Under the pieces are notes generated by a model. It saw only the letters and a program-made list of their open reading frames with translations, did not search any database and had not been told where the DNA came from. Shown one piece after another: positions 43,522 through 52,887 of a DNA stretch of 64,000 nt. Each line of letters begins with the position of its first letter. The first letter of the stretch is position 1. The stretch lies in the NCBI GenBank assembly GCA_017444825.1, contig JAFSVU010000008.1, forward strand, positions 1 to 64,000. The letters run 5' to 3'. Source of the DNA: Clostridia bacterium. GTDB lineage: Bacteria > Bacillota > Clostridia > UBA1212. Position numbers and translations under genes: made by a program.

Positions 43522-43626
43522 TTTCTTACCTCTTCTTTTAAACTTAATACTTTTTACCTGAGCGGCACACCCTCCCGCAGCGCCACTCTTACCTCTTACC
43601 TTTTACTTATTACTTAGTCCGGCACC
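43522..43626 (-). repeat. Composite heptad repeat at the scpB 3' end
   Basis: Minus strand from the scpB stop: GGTGCCGGAC, TAAGTAATAAGTAAAAGG, TAAGAGGTAAGAG, then GTGTGCCGCTCAGGTAAAAAG and a decaying A/G-rich tail to the GDPD start. It consists of GTGCCG followed by heptads of the form RRGTAAN. The same composite occurs at 61771-61864. The scpB stop codon and the GDPD ribosome site both lie within it. Confidence 0.7.
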
Positions 43627-44396
43627 GCTTCCGCAGGCACCTCTTCCTTATTGTCTTCTGCCTTCTCTTTGATTATGATCTTCTCAACCTTTGGCAGGTC
43701 CTTTATGGCACCGACTCCCATGGACTGAAGGAACTTCGTGGTGGTTCCGTAGAGTATCGGCCTTCCGGGCGCCTCCGACCTTCCAACCTCCTCTACCAGA
43801 CCCTTTTCGATAAGCCTTACGAGGACGCCGTCGCTGTTTATGCCTCTCACGTATTCAATGCCCGAACGGGTCACAGGCTGGTTGTAGCAGATGACTGCCA
43901 GGGTCTCCATTGCCGCTCTCGAAAGCCCCGTTCCCGTCGATCTCTCAAAAAAAGGTCTCAGGTTTTCGGTGAATTCGGGCCTTGTGCAGAAGATATATGA
44001 CTTATCGATCTTCCTCAGAATTATACCGCCGGCACGCCTCTGGTAGCGGTCCATAAGGCTGTCCATGACCTTGTATGCCTCTTTTTTATCCGTATTTATC
44101 GCGATTGCGATGCTGTCGATCTTTACGGGCTCGCCGGATGCAAATACAAGGGCCTCAGCCACTGCCTCCTGCTCCGAAAGCTTATCCTTCGTGTTCTGAG
44201 CGGCCTCTATCTCAAGCTGCTCGGCAAGCTTCATAAAAGCATCTTCCGCAGCTTCAGCCACCTCATCGGTATTGAAAAGCTCTGAGGCCTCGGATATCCC
44301 GTCCGCAAGGCCGCTCAGCTCATTAATAGCGGCATCAAGCTCGGCAATACTTTCATTTAAAGTGATCTCAAAATCCCCGTTATTCTCCCCACTCAT
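43614..44396 (-). CDS. scpB: Segregation and condensation protein B
   Basis: 260 residues from ATG 44396, which overlaps the scpA stop. ScpB forms the condensin complex with Smc and ScpA that organises and separates chromosomes. Two winged-helix domains are visible: EAVAEALVFASGEPVKIDSI and SRAAMETLAVICYNQPVTRS, with VRGINSDGVLVRLIEKGLVE and GRPILYGTT. The first 75 residues are an acidic extension (IAELDAAINELSGLADGISE) not found in most ScpB. The stop lies in a repeat that provides stops in all frames. Confidence 0.94.
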   Translation of the reverse strand: MSGENNGDFEITLNESIAELDAAINELSGLADGISEASELFNTDEVAEAAEDAFMKLAEQLEIEAAQNTKDKLSEQEAVAEALVFASGEPVKIDSIAIAINTDKKEAYKVMDSLMDRYQRRAGGIILRKIDKSYIFCTRPEFTENLRPFFERSTGTGLSRAAMETLAVICYNQPVTRSGIEYVRGINSDGVLVRLIEKGLVEEVGRSEAPGRPILYGTTTKFLQSMGVGAIKDLPKVEKIIIKEKAEDNKEEVPAEAVPD

Positions 44397-45201
44397 TGTA
44401 ATCCTCCATATCGATCTTGAGATCGTCAAAATTGGTGTGTTTTCTCTTAACGGTTATCTCACCGAAGACCGCTTCCTGTTCAAGCTTCACAGCGTCTCTC
44501 TTTCCCAGCTCCAGAACCGCCAAAAAACCGGTCACGATCTCAGGAATAGAGTTTTGTTTTACATTGAAAAGCTCCGAGAACTTGAACTTTACCCTTTCCT
44601 TAAAAACGTCGACGATCTTTGTGATCTTTTCCTTGATGCTCACCTTTTCGATCTTAAGGATAACGTCCATTTTTTCTCTGTTGTCGTGGTTGAGGGACTC
44701 GAAACGCATCCTCGCCCTCTCGTACCCTGCAGTAAGAGCATCGAAAGAGAGCTCAATATTCTCCTCGATCTTCGGGAAATCAATAACCTCGCGGCCCCTT
44801 GTCATGGAATCCTGCCAGATAATATAACGCTCGGAAAGATCTTCCGCGGCCAGTTTGTACTTTTCGTACACCTTGACGTGTTCCGCAAGCTCAGCCTCAG
44901 TCATCTCAGTGGATTCCTCATCGTCCGTCTTCGGGAGAAGCCTCTTGGTTTTGAGATAGATGAGTCTTGCCGCCATAACGATATACTCGCTGGCGATATC
45001 CGCGTTGAAGCCACCCGCTTTAAACACGATGTCGATATAAACATCCGTCACGGCACTTATGGAAATATCGGTGATCTCAATGTTCCTGTGATTGATAAGA
45101 TTCAAAAGAAGGTCAAAAGGTCCCTCAAAAGAGTCAAGCTTGAGAAGCACCTCGCCCGCCGATAGATCTATATTCGTTTCCTGATCAAAATCTTCAGTCA
45201 A
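44380..45201 (-). CDS. scpA: Segregation and condensation protein A
   Basis: 273 residues of the kleisin family, linking Smc heads. LDSFEGPFDLLLNLINHRNI is the conserved N-terminal motif; IASEYIVMAARLIYLKTKRL follows, and the C-terminal winged helix is VTGFLAVLELGKRDAVKLEQ. The start is TTG 45201 behind AGGA; no ATG lies nearby. The end overlaps scpB by 17 bases. It sits 21 bases after copA in the same direction. Confidence 0.95.
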   Translation of the reverse strand: MTEDFDQETNIDLSAGEVLLKLDSFEGPFDLLLNLINHRNIEITDISISAVTDVYIDIVFKAGGFNADIASEYIVMAARLIYLKTKRLLPKTDDEESTEMTEAELAEHVKVYEKYKLAAEDLSERYIIWQDSMTRGREVIDFPKIEENIELSFDALTAGYERARMRFESLNHDNREKMDVILKIEKVSIKEKITKIVDVFKERVKFKFSELFNVKQNSIPEIVTGFLAVLELGKRDAVKLEQEAVFGEITVKRKHTNFDDLKIDMEDYNEWGE

Positions 45202-45222
45202 TTTGATCCTGCCCCCGGTTTT

Positions 45223-47835
45223 TTATTCCGTAACGATCCTGCCGGCCTCGTAGCCCTCTTCTTCGATAACCTCTCTCAGCTTCTTTTCGTCCAAAGCTTC
45301 CTTTGAAAATATCACCGTTTCGTTTTTGTCATGGTTTGACTCGACGGAAATGACGTCGAACCCGTTTTTGACGGCATTGTTTACGTGTCTTTCGCAATTG
45401 CCGCACATCATTCCTTTAACTTCAACAACGGTTTTTACCATTTTTTCTTCTCCTTTACAGCAAAGATCGCAGGCAGTATTATCGCCCTCATCCGGCATTT
45501 TTTCGTTGCCGGCATCTATTATAGCACAAACATCGCCTTCGGGCGAACAATTACATGCATTGGTTTCAGTTTTATTATCACGTTTCGGAAGCTTTCCGAA
45601 GCATTTATTGCCAAGGGTAAGAAGTCTTAAGGAATTGGTCACGACCAGGACTGAGGAGATGCTCATTGCGATGGATGCAAATGCCGGGGAGAGCGCAAAA
45701 GACTCGTTGATCAAAGTGAAGAGGCCCGCCGCTAAAGGTATCCCGATTATGTTATAACCAAAGGCCCAGAACAGGTTTTCGTGGATCACGTTGAGAGTCC
45801 TGCCCGCCATGAGGATAGCACCGGAGGCCTGTTTTAAGCTCGTGCCTGTTATTACCACATCCGCCGCCTCCATAGCGATATCCGTACCTCTTCCGATGGC
45901 AATTCCCACGTCAGCTGCAGTAAGCGCCGGAGCGTCGTTGATGCCGTCTCCTACCATTGCGACTTTGTATTTGCTTTTTGCCGCAAGCTCCGATACGATC
46001 CCGGATTTATCACCCGGAAGAAGACCCGCTCTGAAATCGTCGATTCCTACAAGTTCCGCGACTGCCCGGGCGGAGTTTTCGTTGTCGCCGGTAAGCATTA
46101 CTGTCTTGATATTCTTCCTGTGAAGATCAGAGATGGCCTCTTCCGCGTTGTCCGCAAGGGAATCCGAGATCAGGATCGCTCCAAGATAAGATGAGCCTCT
46201 CGATACGTAAACGGCGCTTCCCGCAAATGACTCGGCTTCACTAACGGGGCCGGGATCCGAAGGAAGAAAGCCTTTCTTTCCACAGTATATCGTTCCGTTA
46301 TCCGTGATAACTTTTGCACCCTGTCCGGGAATAAACTCTTTTTCAAGGCCTTTATCTTCAGCCTTGAAGCAGAAATTATCGGCAGCGTATTTAACGATAG
46401 CCGCAGCGATGGGATGTGTGCCACCGGATTCGCAAAGTGCCGCGGCTTCCGCCAGCTCCTTTTCGGAAACGCCTTCGCCGGGGACAGTCTGTTTGACCGT
46501 CATCAGTCCCTTTGTGAGGGTCCCGGTCTTGTCAAAGACCACCGTTTTCACTCTTCCTGATATCTCAAGAGCTTCCGAAGTCTTATACAAAACTCCCCGT
46601 TTTGCCGCCGCGGCACTTCCGCATATGATTGCAACCGGAGTTGCGAGACCCAGTGCGCAGGGGCAGGATATGACGAGCACAGACACGGCTCTCGTAAGAG
46701 AATAACCGATATCTTTTCCTGCAATAAGCCATATCGAAAGCACGACCAGCGCTATTGCCATCACCGCAGGGACGAAAACGGCAGCCACCTTGTCGGCCAC
46801 CTTGGCAATGGGAGCCTTTGTGGACGCGATCTCACGCACCAGCTCAGCCATCCTGTCGACCGTGGTCTCGCCGCTGACGCTTGTGACCTTCGCCGTTATA
46901 ACGCCGGTGATGTTGACAGTTCCGGAAACAGCCTTGTCGCCTGCTTTTTTAAATACGGGTATGCTCTCACCGGTAACCGAACTCTCATCTATCTCCGAGG
47001 AGCCCGAGATGATTTCGCAGTCAAGGGCTATCCTGTCGCCGGGCTTAATGATGACTGTCTCACCGAGAGCAACCTCTTTTGTGGGTATTTCAAGTTCTGT
47101 TCCGTCCCGCATCACAGTGCAGCTGTCGGAAACCAGTTCCTTTAAAGAGGATACCGCATCGGTGGCACGGCCCTTGGCGATTGCTTCGAGAAGCTTTCCG
47201 ATGCCCATAAAGGTGAGGATCATTGCCGAAGACTCAAAATAGAAGTCGGGCATGGGATCCGTATCTCCTGTTAAGATGAGCTTAATGAGGACCGCGAGAC
47301 TGTAGCCGAAGGATGCCACCACACCCGTTGCCACAAGGGAATCCATATTGGGAGAGAGCTTAAACAGCGCCTTAAAGCCGCTGAAAAAGATCCTGTAGTT
47401 TATGATTATGACCGCAAGAGAAAGGACCGCCTGGATAACACCGGAAACGATCATCACATCCGCGCCGCCCGTGTGGTCATGACCGCCCATATCCATTCCG
47501 AGGGTCATGGATACAGTCATGAGAACGGCCAGCAATACGGTAGATACGGCAAGTATCACTATCCTTCTCCTGATATCCTTGCTGCGTTCCTTTTTTTGTA
47601 CGTCTCCGGATCTGTCTGTTTTTGATCTGAGTCTAGCCCCGTAGCCCGCATCTTTTACGGCATCCATCACTTCCGAAACGACAAAATCCCCCTCGACCCG
47701 CATGTCGCCGGTCAGGAGGTTTACAGTCACATTTTTGACTCCTTTTACGGAGCCTGCCGCTTTTTCCACCCGCGAAACACAGGCGGCGCAGCTCATTCCG
47801 GTCACAATATAATCTGTTGTCATTTTTACTGTCAT
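45223..47835 (-). CDS. copA: Copper-type P1B ATPase with an extra C-terminal metal-binding domain
   Basis: 870 residues. It pumps Cu(I) out of the cytoplasm using ATP. An N-terminal HMA domain has GMSCAAC (Cys16, Cys19). The core has the metal-site SCPCALGLATPV (Cys392, Cys394), phosphorylated Asp436 in FDKTGTLTKG, GESIPV, GTHPIAAAI and MVGDGINDAPAL. A His-rich luminal loop GMDMGGHDHTGG lies between the first helices. After the last helix come a cysteine-rich linker (CNCSPEGDVC, CDLCCKG) and a second HMA domain with MMCGNCERHV (about 810-814). C-terminal HMA domains are unusual in CopA. No CsoR or CopZ gene is nearby. No clear ribosome site precedes ATG 47835; ATG 47823 is an alternative. Confidence 0.92.
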   Translation of the reverse strand: MTVKMTTDYIVTGMSCAACVSRVEKAAGSVKGVKNVTVNLLTGDMRVEGDFVVSEVMDAVKDAGYGARLRSKTDRSGDVQKKERSKDIRRRIVILAVSTVLLAVLMTVSMTLGMDMGGHDHTGGADVMIVSGVIQAVLSLAVIIINYRIFFSGFKALFKLSPNMDSLVATGVVASFGYSLAVLIKLILTGDTDPMPDFYFESSAMILTFMGIGKLLEAIAKGRATDAVSSLKELVSDSCTVMRDGTELEIPTKEVALGETVIIKPGDRIALDCEIISGSSEIDESSVTGESIPVFKKAGDKAVSGTVNITGVITAKVTSVSGETTVDRMAELVREIASTKAPIAKVADKVAAVFVPAVMAIALVVLSIWLIAGKDIGYSLTRAVSVLVISCPCALGLATPVAIICGSAAAAKRGVLYKTSEALEISGRVKTVVFDKTGTLTKGLMTVKQTVPGEGVSEKELAEAAALCESGGTHPIAAAIVKYAADNFCFKAEDKGLEKEFIPGQGAKVITDNGTIYCGKKGFLPSDPGPVSEAESFAGSAVYVSRGSSYLGAILISDSLADNAEEAISDLHRKNIKTVMLTGDNENSARAVAELVGIDDFRAGLLPGDKSGIVSELAAKSKYKVAMVGDGINDAPALTAADVGIAIGRGTDIAMEAADVVITGTSLKQASGAILMAGRTLNVIHENLFWAFGYNIIGIPLAAGLFTLINESFALSPAFASIAMSISSVLVVTNSLRLLTLGNKCFGKLPKRDNKTETNACNCSPEGDVCAIIDAGNEKMPDEGDNTACDLCCKGEEKMVKTVVEVKGMMCGNCERHVNNAVKNGFDVISVESNHDKNETVIFSKEALDEKKLREVIEEEGYEAGRIVTE

Positions 47836-47845
47836 TGGTTATGCA

Positions 47846-49627
47846 CTATTTTGCGTAGGCTACCACAAGCTGGGCAATGCCCGACGCGCGCATAAATTTG
47901 TCGAGATAAGGCTTCTCCGCAGCATCGCTTCCGATGAAAAGAAGCTGCCTGTCGGATTCCGAGGAAGTGAAGGACGAAAGAGCTGCTCTGAAGGACAGAA
48001 GCGCGAGCACGCTGTCACTGCTTACGGCGGTGACGTTGTACTTGTTATCCACGTTAAACTCGGCTGTATCCCCTGATGTTTTGAAATATATGTCAGAGGC
48101 AAGCTTACATGCGGGCTTTACCACCTCAAGCATGAATTTCTTCTCTGCGGTGTTTGCCGCATTGATGGATATAAGCAGGGAGTTAATGTCATTGTTAAGT
48201 TCGTATATCCTTGCGTCGATTCCGTCCAGTATGGTCATGGCTTCCGAGAAGCCCACCGTATCCGTATCAGTCAGCGTTGCGATGTCGCTCTGGATCCGCT
48301 CGATGCTGGTGGCAAGGGGCTCCCTGGTGGCGCTGAGGTTCGTCACGGTCTTTTCAAGTTCCGTGGCCTGTTTCATGACCGCAAAGCGCCTCTCCGCGTC
48401 GTTTGCCTCCCTCATTACGTCCTCTGACCGGCGCCATTTTTCGAGAGTCTCCCGGACCGATCTGTCGGGCATCATGGCCAGAAGCTCTTCGTTCTTGTAG
48501 AATATCTCTTTTTTGAGCCGCTCAGCCTCGTCTGCGTAGGTCGTCACGCGCCCGTCGGTCTTGAGAGTGAATCTCGTGGTAAATTTCGAAAGCTTATAGA
48601 TGCCGAAAACTATTCCGATTACGGCAAAGACAGCCCCGAGTATCTCGATAGGCCAGCCCACCGGAGTTTCCTTAAGGGCGGAAAGACCGCCCGCAATAAG
48701 AGCACAGCCCGCGGCAAATGAAATCAAAGGAAGTATGACCGTCGGCAAAAGCTTTGTGTTGACGAGCCTGGTATTTTCGCTCTCGGCAAAGTCCAGCTGC
48801 CTCATCAGGACCAGCAGCTGATCGTAGGAGGCCATTATCTTGTCCTTCATAAGAAGAGTCCTGGCGGAATCGCAAAGGGCAAATATCCTGTCGTTGTCCC
48901 TGATGGTGGCGTCAACGGATGCCAGCTCGTTTTCGGCAGCCTCAAGCTCCACGTGCTTTCTTCTTAGAGACGTATCCCTCTCCTCGATTGCCTCAAGGGT
49001 CTCGGTCATCACCGACTTCTGGGCCACAAGCACGTCGTATTCTCCGGCCTTAGTCCTGGAATTGGTCAGTTTCGAAAGCTTCTGCCTGAGCTTCTGTATG
49101 AAATCTTTTGGCGTGGGACGTCCGTCGTTCACAGCGAGGAGAGACGAAAGCTTTCCCAGGTTTATGGTGCCGCTTTGGACCTCCGGAGAAGCACCAAAGT
49201 CCTTAACTGCCGAAATAAAGGCCCCCTCCGAAATGAACAGAGTCTTTTCGCCTACCGTTCTGCTGAGATCCACCTTAAGGTCTCTTCCGGTCCCCGTATC
49301 TACGATTCTGAAGAAATCGTCTTCTATCTTATCGCCGAAAAAGTTCGAAAGTCTGTAGTTCCTTCCGCAGGCCTCAAAGATCAGTTCGCCGCCGTAAAGT
49401 ATCTTCTGCCCCCTGCTGTCCACCAGTCCCTCGGGTCTGAACAAGTCCCTGGTGCTTACGCCGTTCTTGTAAGAGTGGCCGTAAAGCATCGTTCTTATGA
49501 ATTCGAAAAATAGATCGGTATCCGTGCGAAGTCCCCTCGAAACGTTGAGGATGCCGTTATTGTCCGGTATGAATTCACAGTTGACAAGGGATCCGAATCC
49601 GTAAACCGTAGCTTTTTTTATGATCAT
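47846..49627 (-). CDS. YhaN/SbcC-like coiled-coil protein lacking ATPase motifs
   Basis: 593 residues. The frame begins like YhaN (TVYGFGSLVNCEFIPDNNGI ... FEFIRTMLYG), where relatives carry NGxGKST just before the FIRxMxYG helix. Here the loop reads LNVSRGLRTDTDLF, so the Walker A lysine and Ser/Thr are absent. Coiled coils follow (about 180-275 and 360-480) around two membrane helices (about 290-345, LISFAAGCALIAGGLSAL and ILGAVFAVIGIVFGIY). The C-terminus, where Walker B and the D-loop should be, reads RQLLFIGSDAAEKPYLDKF with no DDP-type motif. The start overlaps the YhaO-like gene by 4 bases. It is probably a structural or regulatory pseudo-ATPase, not a decayed gene, because the frame is full length. 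Confidence 0.7.
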   Translation of the reverse strand: MIIKKATVYGFGSLVNCEFIPDNNGILNVSRGLRTDTDLFFEFIRTMLYGHSYKNGVSTRDLFRPEGLVDSRGQKILYGGELIFEACGRNYRLSNFFGDKIEDDFFRIVDTGTGRDLKVDLSRTVGEKTLFISEGAFISAVKDFGASPEVQSGTINLGKLSSLLAVNDGRPTPKDFIQKLRQKLSKLTNSRTKAGEYDVLVAQKSVMTETLEAIEERDTSLRRKHVELEAAENELASVDATIRDNDRIFALCDSARTLLMKDKIMASYDQLLVLMRQLDFAESENTRLVNTKLLPTVILPLISFAAGCALIAGGLSALKETPVGWPIEILGAVFAVIGIVFGIYKLSKFTTRFTLKTDGRVTTYADEAERLKKEIFYKNEELLAMMPDRSVRETLEKWRRSEDVMREANDAERRFAVMKQATELEKTVTNLSATREPLATSIERIQSDIATLTDTDTVGFSEAMTILDGIDARIYELNNDINSLLISINAANTAEKKFMLEVVKPACKLASDIYFKTSGDTAEFNVDNKYNVTAVSSDSVLALLSFRAALSSFTSSESDRQLLFIGSDAAEKPYLDKFMRASGIAQLVVAYAK

Positions 49628-51033
49628 AATCCCTCGCCCCCTTTCTTATCGGCACTGTCAACGCCATCATCGCCAAGGTCAGCCTTCACGAATTTGAAAT
49701 TCTCCTCGGGTTTAATGGCGTCCGCAAGCTCCGCGAGGATATCCCGGGCCTCGTCATTTGTCATGACGCTATCGATCTCCATCTCGGGTTCCGGCTCCGG
49801 CTGAAGCGCTCCCGCCTTGATCTCAAGGGATGTGAATACGCCGGTAAGGTTCATATTGTCCACGATCTTGAGCCCGAGGTTGACGGCATTCTCGTAATTT
49901 TTTTCACGGTAAGTGGCCGAAGAGCCCGTTTTTTTCTGCTCCTCTCTCGCATTATGCACAGTCTCCCAGATGGTGGCCGTATACATGCCTCTGAAGGTCT
50001 TCTCCGCGCTGTACAGGCGCAGGTTCGGGTTCTTAAACGTCTTATCCACCACTTCGACGAGGGGAAATGAATCTCTTAGTATCTCGCCAATGGCATCCAC
50101 GTCTATGTTTTCGTCAAAGCTGAGCTCTCCGATTATCTCAAATCTGGTGCAGTTATCGCTGATGGCAAGGCGTTTAACGTCCTTCGCAATGGCCTCCGGG
50201 GAGCAGTCGGTGCGGCCCGACACGTCAAATTTTATGACCTCGTATTTTACCGGCGAAACGTCAACGAACTCAGCGGAAAGATACCTTCCGTCGCTGACCT
50301 CGCCAACGTAGACACCGCACTGGCCCGTCTCCGAAAAATCAGAGGGGCAGATGTGGCCCGGAACCAGTATGTTGCCTTTTCTGGAATTGGTTTTTTCACC
50401 GCCCACAGCGCAAAGATCGAAGCCGCAGTCCTTAAGCACGTCAAGAGGTATCGGGTTGAAAGGCGACGTCTGCCCGTCTTCGACCACGTGACCGTGGATA
50501 ACGAGTACGTTGAGATACGTGGAGGAGAGCCTTGGCGTCTTTCCCGTGTCGGAAATAAGAAGGGATTCCTTGCAGAAATGCCCGTCAAAGGCTCTTCCGT
50601 ATATTCTGACGCCCTTCCTGCCGCTTTCCTTACCGCCGCTGAAAAGGTAGTCCCTGTCGGTGGTGCCGAGAAGCTTGTCGTTAAATTCGATCTCACTTAT
50701 CTCGCCCGCAGGAAAAACGTACACGTTGGGCGGCCAGGTCTGGGTCTGATAGCAGGACCCTGCGCAAGACGGGTCACAGCTTCCGGGGGCGATTATGACT
50801 CTGGTTGAAGGTATTGAATAGAATTCGTCGGATACGTGCTTAATGACTGAAGGATTCGGTTTTTCCGAGTCAAACAGATTTCCGGTTATGAAAAGATATT
50901 CGATACGGCGCTGCTTACAAAGCTTTATGGCCGCGTCAAAAGCGGAGAGCCTGTCGGATGCTCCCGTTATACCGGATTTAAACCGTCTGTCAAGGTTGGC
51001 CGCTCCCATGACCATGAACGAAAAATTCTTCAT
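49624..51033 (-). CDS. YhaO/SbcD-like protein with lost metallophosphoesterase ligands
   Basis: 469 residues. The layout matches SbcD/YhaO nucleases, but the catalytic motifs are changed: DxH is AAN (Ala11, Asn13) in MGAANLDRRF, GDLFD is GNLFD (51-55) and GNHD is GSCD (84-87) in IIAPGSCDPSC. GHxH appears as GGEKTN near 211. One histidine pair (IHGHV, about 179-183) remains. The surrounding fold is kept (RIEYLFITGNLFDSEKPNPS, FDLCAVGGE). An acidic C-terminal extension follows. Loss of most metal ligands argues against nuclease activity. It overlaps the equally degenerate YhaN-like gene by 4 bases, so the pair has probably evolved together. Cellular role unknown. Confidence 0.72.
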   Translation of the reverse strand: MKNFSFMVMGAANLDRRFKSGITGASDRLSAFDAAIKLCKQRRIEYLFITGNLFDSEKPNPSVIKHVSDEFYSIPSTRVIIAPGSCDPSCAGSCYQTQTWPPNVYVFPAGEISEIEFNDKLLGTTDRDYLFSGGKESGRKGVRIYGRAFDGHFCKESLLISDTGKTPRLSSTYLNVLVIHGHVVEDGQTSPFNPIPLDVLKDCGFDLCAVGGEKTNSRKGNILVPGHICPSDFSETGQCGVYVGEVSDGRYLSAEFVDVSPVKYEVIKFDVSGRTDCSPEAIAKDVKRLAISDNCTRFEIIGELSFDENIDVDAIGEILRDSFPLVEVVDKTFKNPNLRLYSAEKTFRGMYTATIWETVHNAREEQKKTGSSATYREKNYENAVNLGLKIVDNMNLTGVFTSLEIKAGALQPEPEPEMEIDSVMTNDEARDILAELADAIKPEENFKFVKADLGDDGVDSADKKGGEGL

Positions 51034-51081
51034 ATAACCATCCTTTACGTCTTAAGCCTAAGCCGCCTGTCTGTCACGGCT

Positions 51082-52887
51082 TCAAATGCCGTCCTCTGTG
51101 ACAAGCGTATAGTATTTTCCTTTTTTCTCCATGAGTTCGCTGTGAGTTCCCAGTTCCTCTATTCCGTGGCCGCCGAGAACGGCGATCTGATCCGCATGTC
51201 TCACAGTTGAAAGCCTGTGGGCCACTATGATCGTAGTTCTTCCCTCGCACAGCTTCTCAAGAGCGTCCCGTATCAGCCTCTCGGTCTTCGTGTCGACGGC
51301 AGCCGTAGCCTCATCCAGGACCAGCACAGGCATATCCCTAAGGACGGCTCTCGCTATCGAAATTCTCTGTTTCTGACCTCCCGATAGCATCATGCCGCGC
51401 TCACCCACTATTGTATCATAACCAAGCTCAAAATCGCGAATAAAATCATCGGCATTTGCAAGTTTTGCAGCCTCAATTATCTTATCCATCGGTGTATCAA
51501 GGCCCTGGGGCGATCCGAAGGCAATATTCTCGGCAATGGTTCCGTGAAACAGGAACACGTCCTGAAGAACAGTGCTGATCTGATTTCTTAGGCTCTCCAG
51601 TTTAAGTTCTTTTATATCGGTCCCGTCAAGGAGTATCGCGCCTTCGTCAACGTCATAAAACCGGGACAGCAGATTCACCATAGTGGTCTTTCCGATGCCT
51701 GTGGGACCCACGAGCGCGAGAGTCTTTCCCGGCTCGACCTTTATGCTCAGGTCGCAGAGAACAGGCTCGTCCTGCTTGTAGGCAAAGGATACGTTTTTAA
51801 ACTCGATCTCTCCCCTTACGGACCTTGGAGGGATCACTTTTTTCCCGTCTTCTACCTCATCCTCTGTGTCAAGTATCTCATAGCAGCGCTCAAGAGCCGT
51901 TGACGCGTTGTTGAACTGCTCTATTATCTGCGCCAATGAGATCACAGGCTGGTAGAAATTCGAAACGTACATCATAAACGCCACAACGTCCGCAGCTTCG
52001 ATATGTCCCATACCCGCCATGATACCGCCGGCAATGAGCACCAGCACAAGGCCGATGTTATTGTTGAAAAGAATCAGCGGATTCATTATGGCGCTGGCTT
52101 TGAGAGCGGATATTATACCGTCGTAGTGGACCTTTGACGATCTTTTTACGGAATCCAGGCAGTCCTCCTGTTTGTTGAACGAGGTTATCTCACGTACGCC
52201 GGACAGTTTATCCTGGACATTGGCGTTAAGCTCCCCCATTTTTGCGTGGGCCTTTTTGAACCGGGGCCTGAATTTCGTAGCATAAATGAATACCAGGGCC
52301 GCAGTGACCGGAAGCGTTACAAGAGTGATGAGAGCCAGCTTCACGTTGATGGTGAAAAGAAGTATCGCGCTGCCGAAAAAAATGATGCCGTTTACGATGA
52401 AATCCGGAAGAGCATGGGCTACCAGAGGCTCGATGTTCGCGGTATCCGCAGTGATCCTTGAAAGAAGCTGCCCCGTCTGTTTGTCGTGGAAAAACCTGAG
52501 GGACATGGACTGAATGTGGGCATAGAGCCTTACCCTGACTTTATCGATATATCCCCACGCCGCCACATGGGCAAAATAGCTCCTCAAAAACTGTCCCGAG
52601 GCGGAAAGAATATAAAAACCAAAGAGCGTCAGCCCCAGCTTAACAGCCTTGACCGTGAGCTCCGGGTCCTCAGCCGAGATCAGTCTTAAAAGCGTTCTTG
52701 TGATATATGGTACCGCAAGCTGCGCCGCTCCCACAAAAAGCATTCCCAGAAAAGCAACCAGCATTACACCGTAGTAAGGCCGGAGCTCTCTCATCAGACG
52801 GAATACCGGGAAAAAGCTCTTCTTTTCAACTTTTACGGATGAACTCCCGGCATCATTATTCGGTTGCCCGGACTTCTTTGTTTTCAT
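51082..52887 (-). CDS. ABC transporter, fused permease and ATPase
   Basis: 601 residues from ATG 52887, within the pgsA 3' end (32-base overlap). It is a type I exporter half-transporter that works as a dimer. The membrane domain (about 35-330) has six helices, starting with YYGVMLVAFLGMLFVGAAQL, and FFHDKQTGQLLSRITADTAN is the coupling region. The ATPase domain has Walker A LVGPTGIGKTTMVNLL, signature MLSGGQKQRISIARAV, Walker B PVLVLDEATAAVDTKT and the switch VAHRLSTV. Lipid or multidrug export is possible; the substrate cannot be read from sequence. Confidence 0.93.
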   Translation of the reverse strand: MKTKKSGQPNNDAGSSSVKVEKKSFFPVFRLMRELRPYYGVMLVAFLGMLFVGAAQLAVPYITRTLLRLISAEDPELTVKAVKLGLTLFGFYILSASGQFLRSYFAHVAAWGYIDKVRVRLYAHIQSMSLRFFHDKQTGQLLSRITADTANIEPLVAHALPDFIVNGIIFFGSAILLFTINVKLALITLVTLPVTAALVFIYATKFRPRFKKAHAKMGELNANVQDKLSGVREITSFNKQEDCLDSVKRSSKVHYDGIISALKASAIMNPLILFNNNIGLVLVLIAGGIMAGMGHIEAADVVAFMMYVSNFYQPVISLAQIIEQFNNASTALERCYEILDTEDEVEDGKKVIPPRSVRGEIEFKNVSFAYKQDEPVLCDLSIKVEPGKTLALVGPTGIGKTTMVNLLSRFYDVDEGAILLDGTDIKELKLESLRNQISTVLQDVFLFHGTIAENIAFGSPQGLDTPMDKIIEAAKLANADDFIRDFELGYDTIVGERGMMLSGGQKQRISIARAVLRDMPVLVLDEATAAVDTKTERLIRDALEKLCEGRTTIIVAHRLSTVRHADQIAVLGGHGIEELGTHSELMEKKGKYYTLVTEDGI

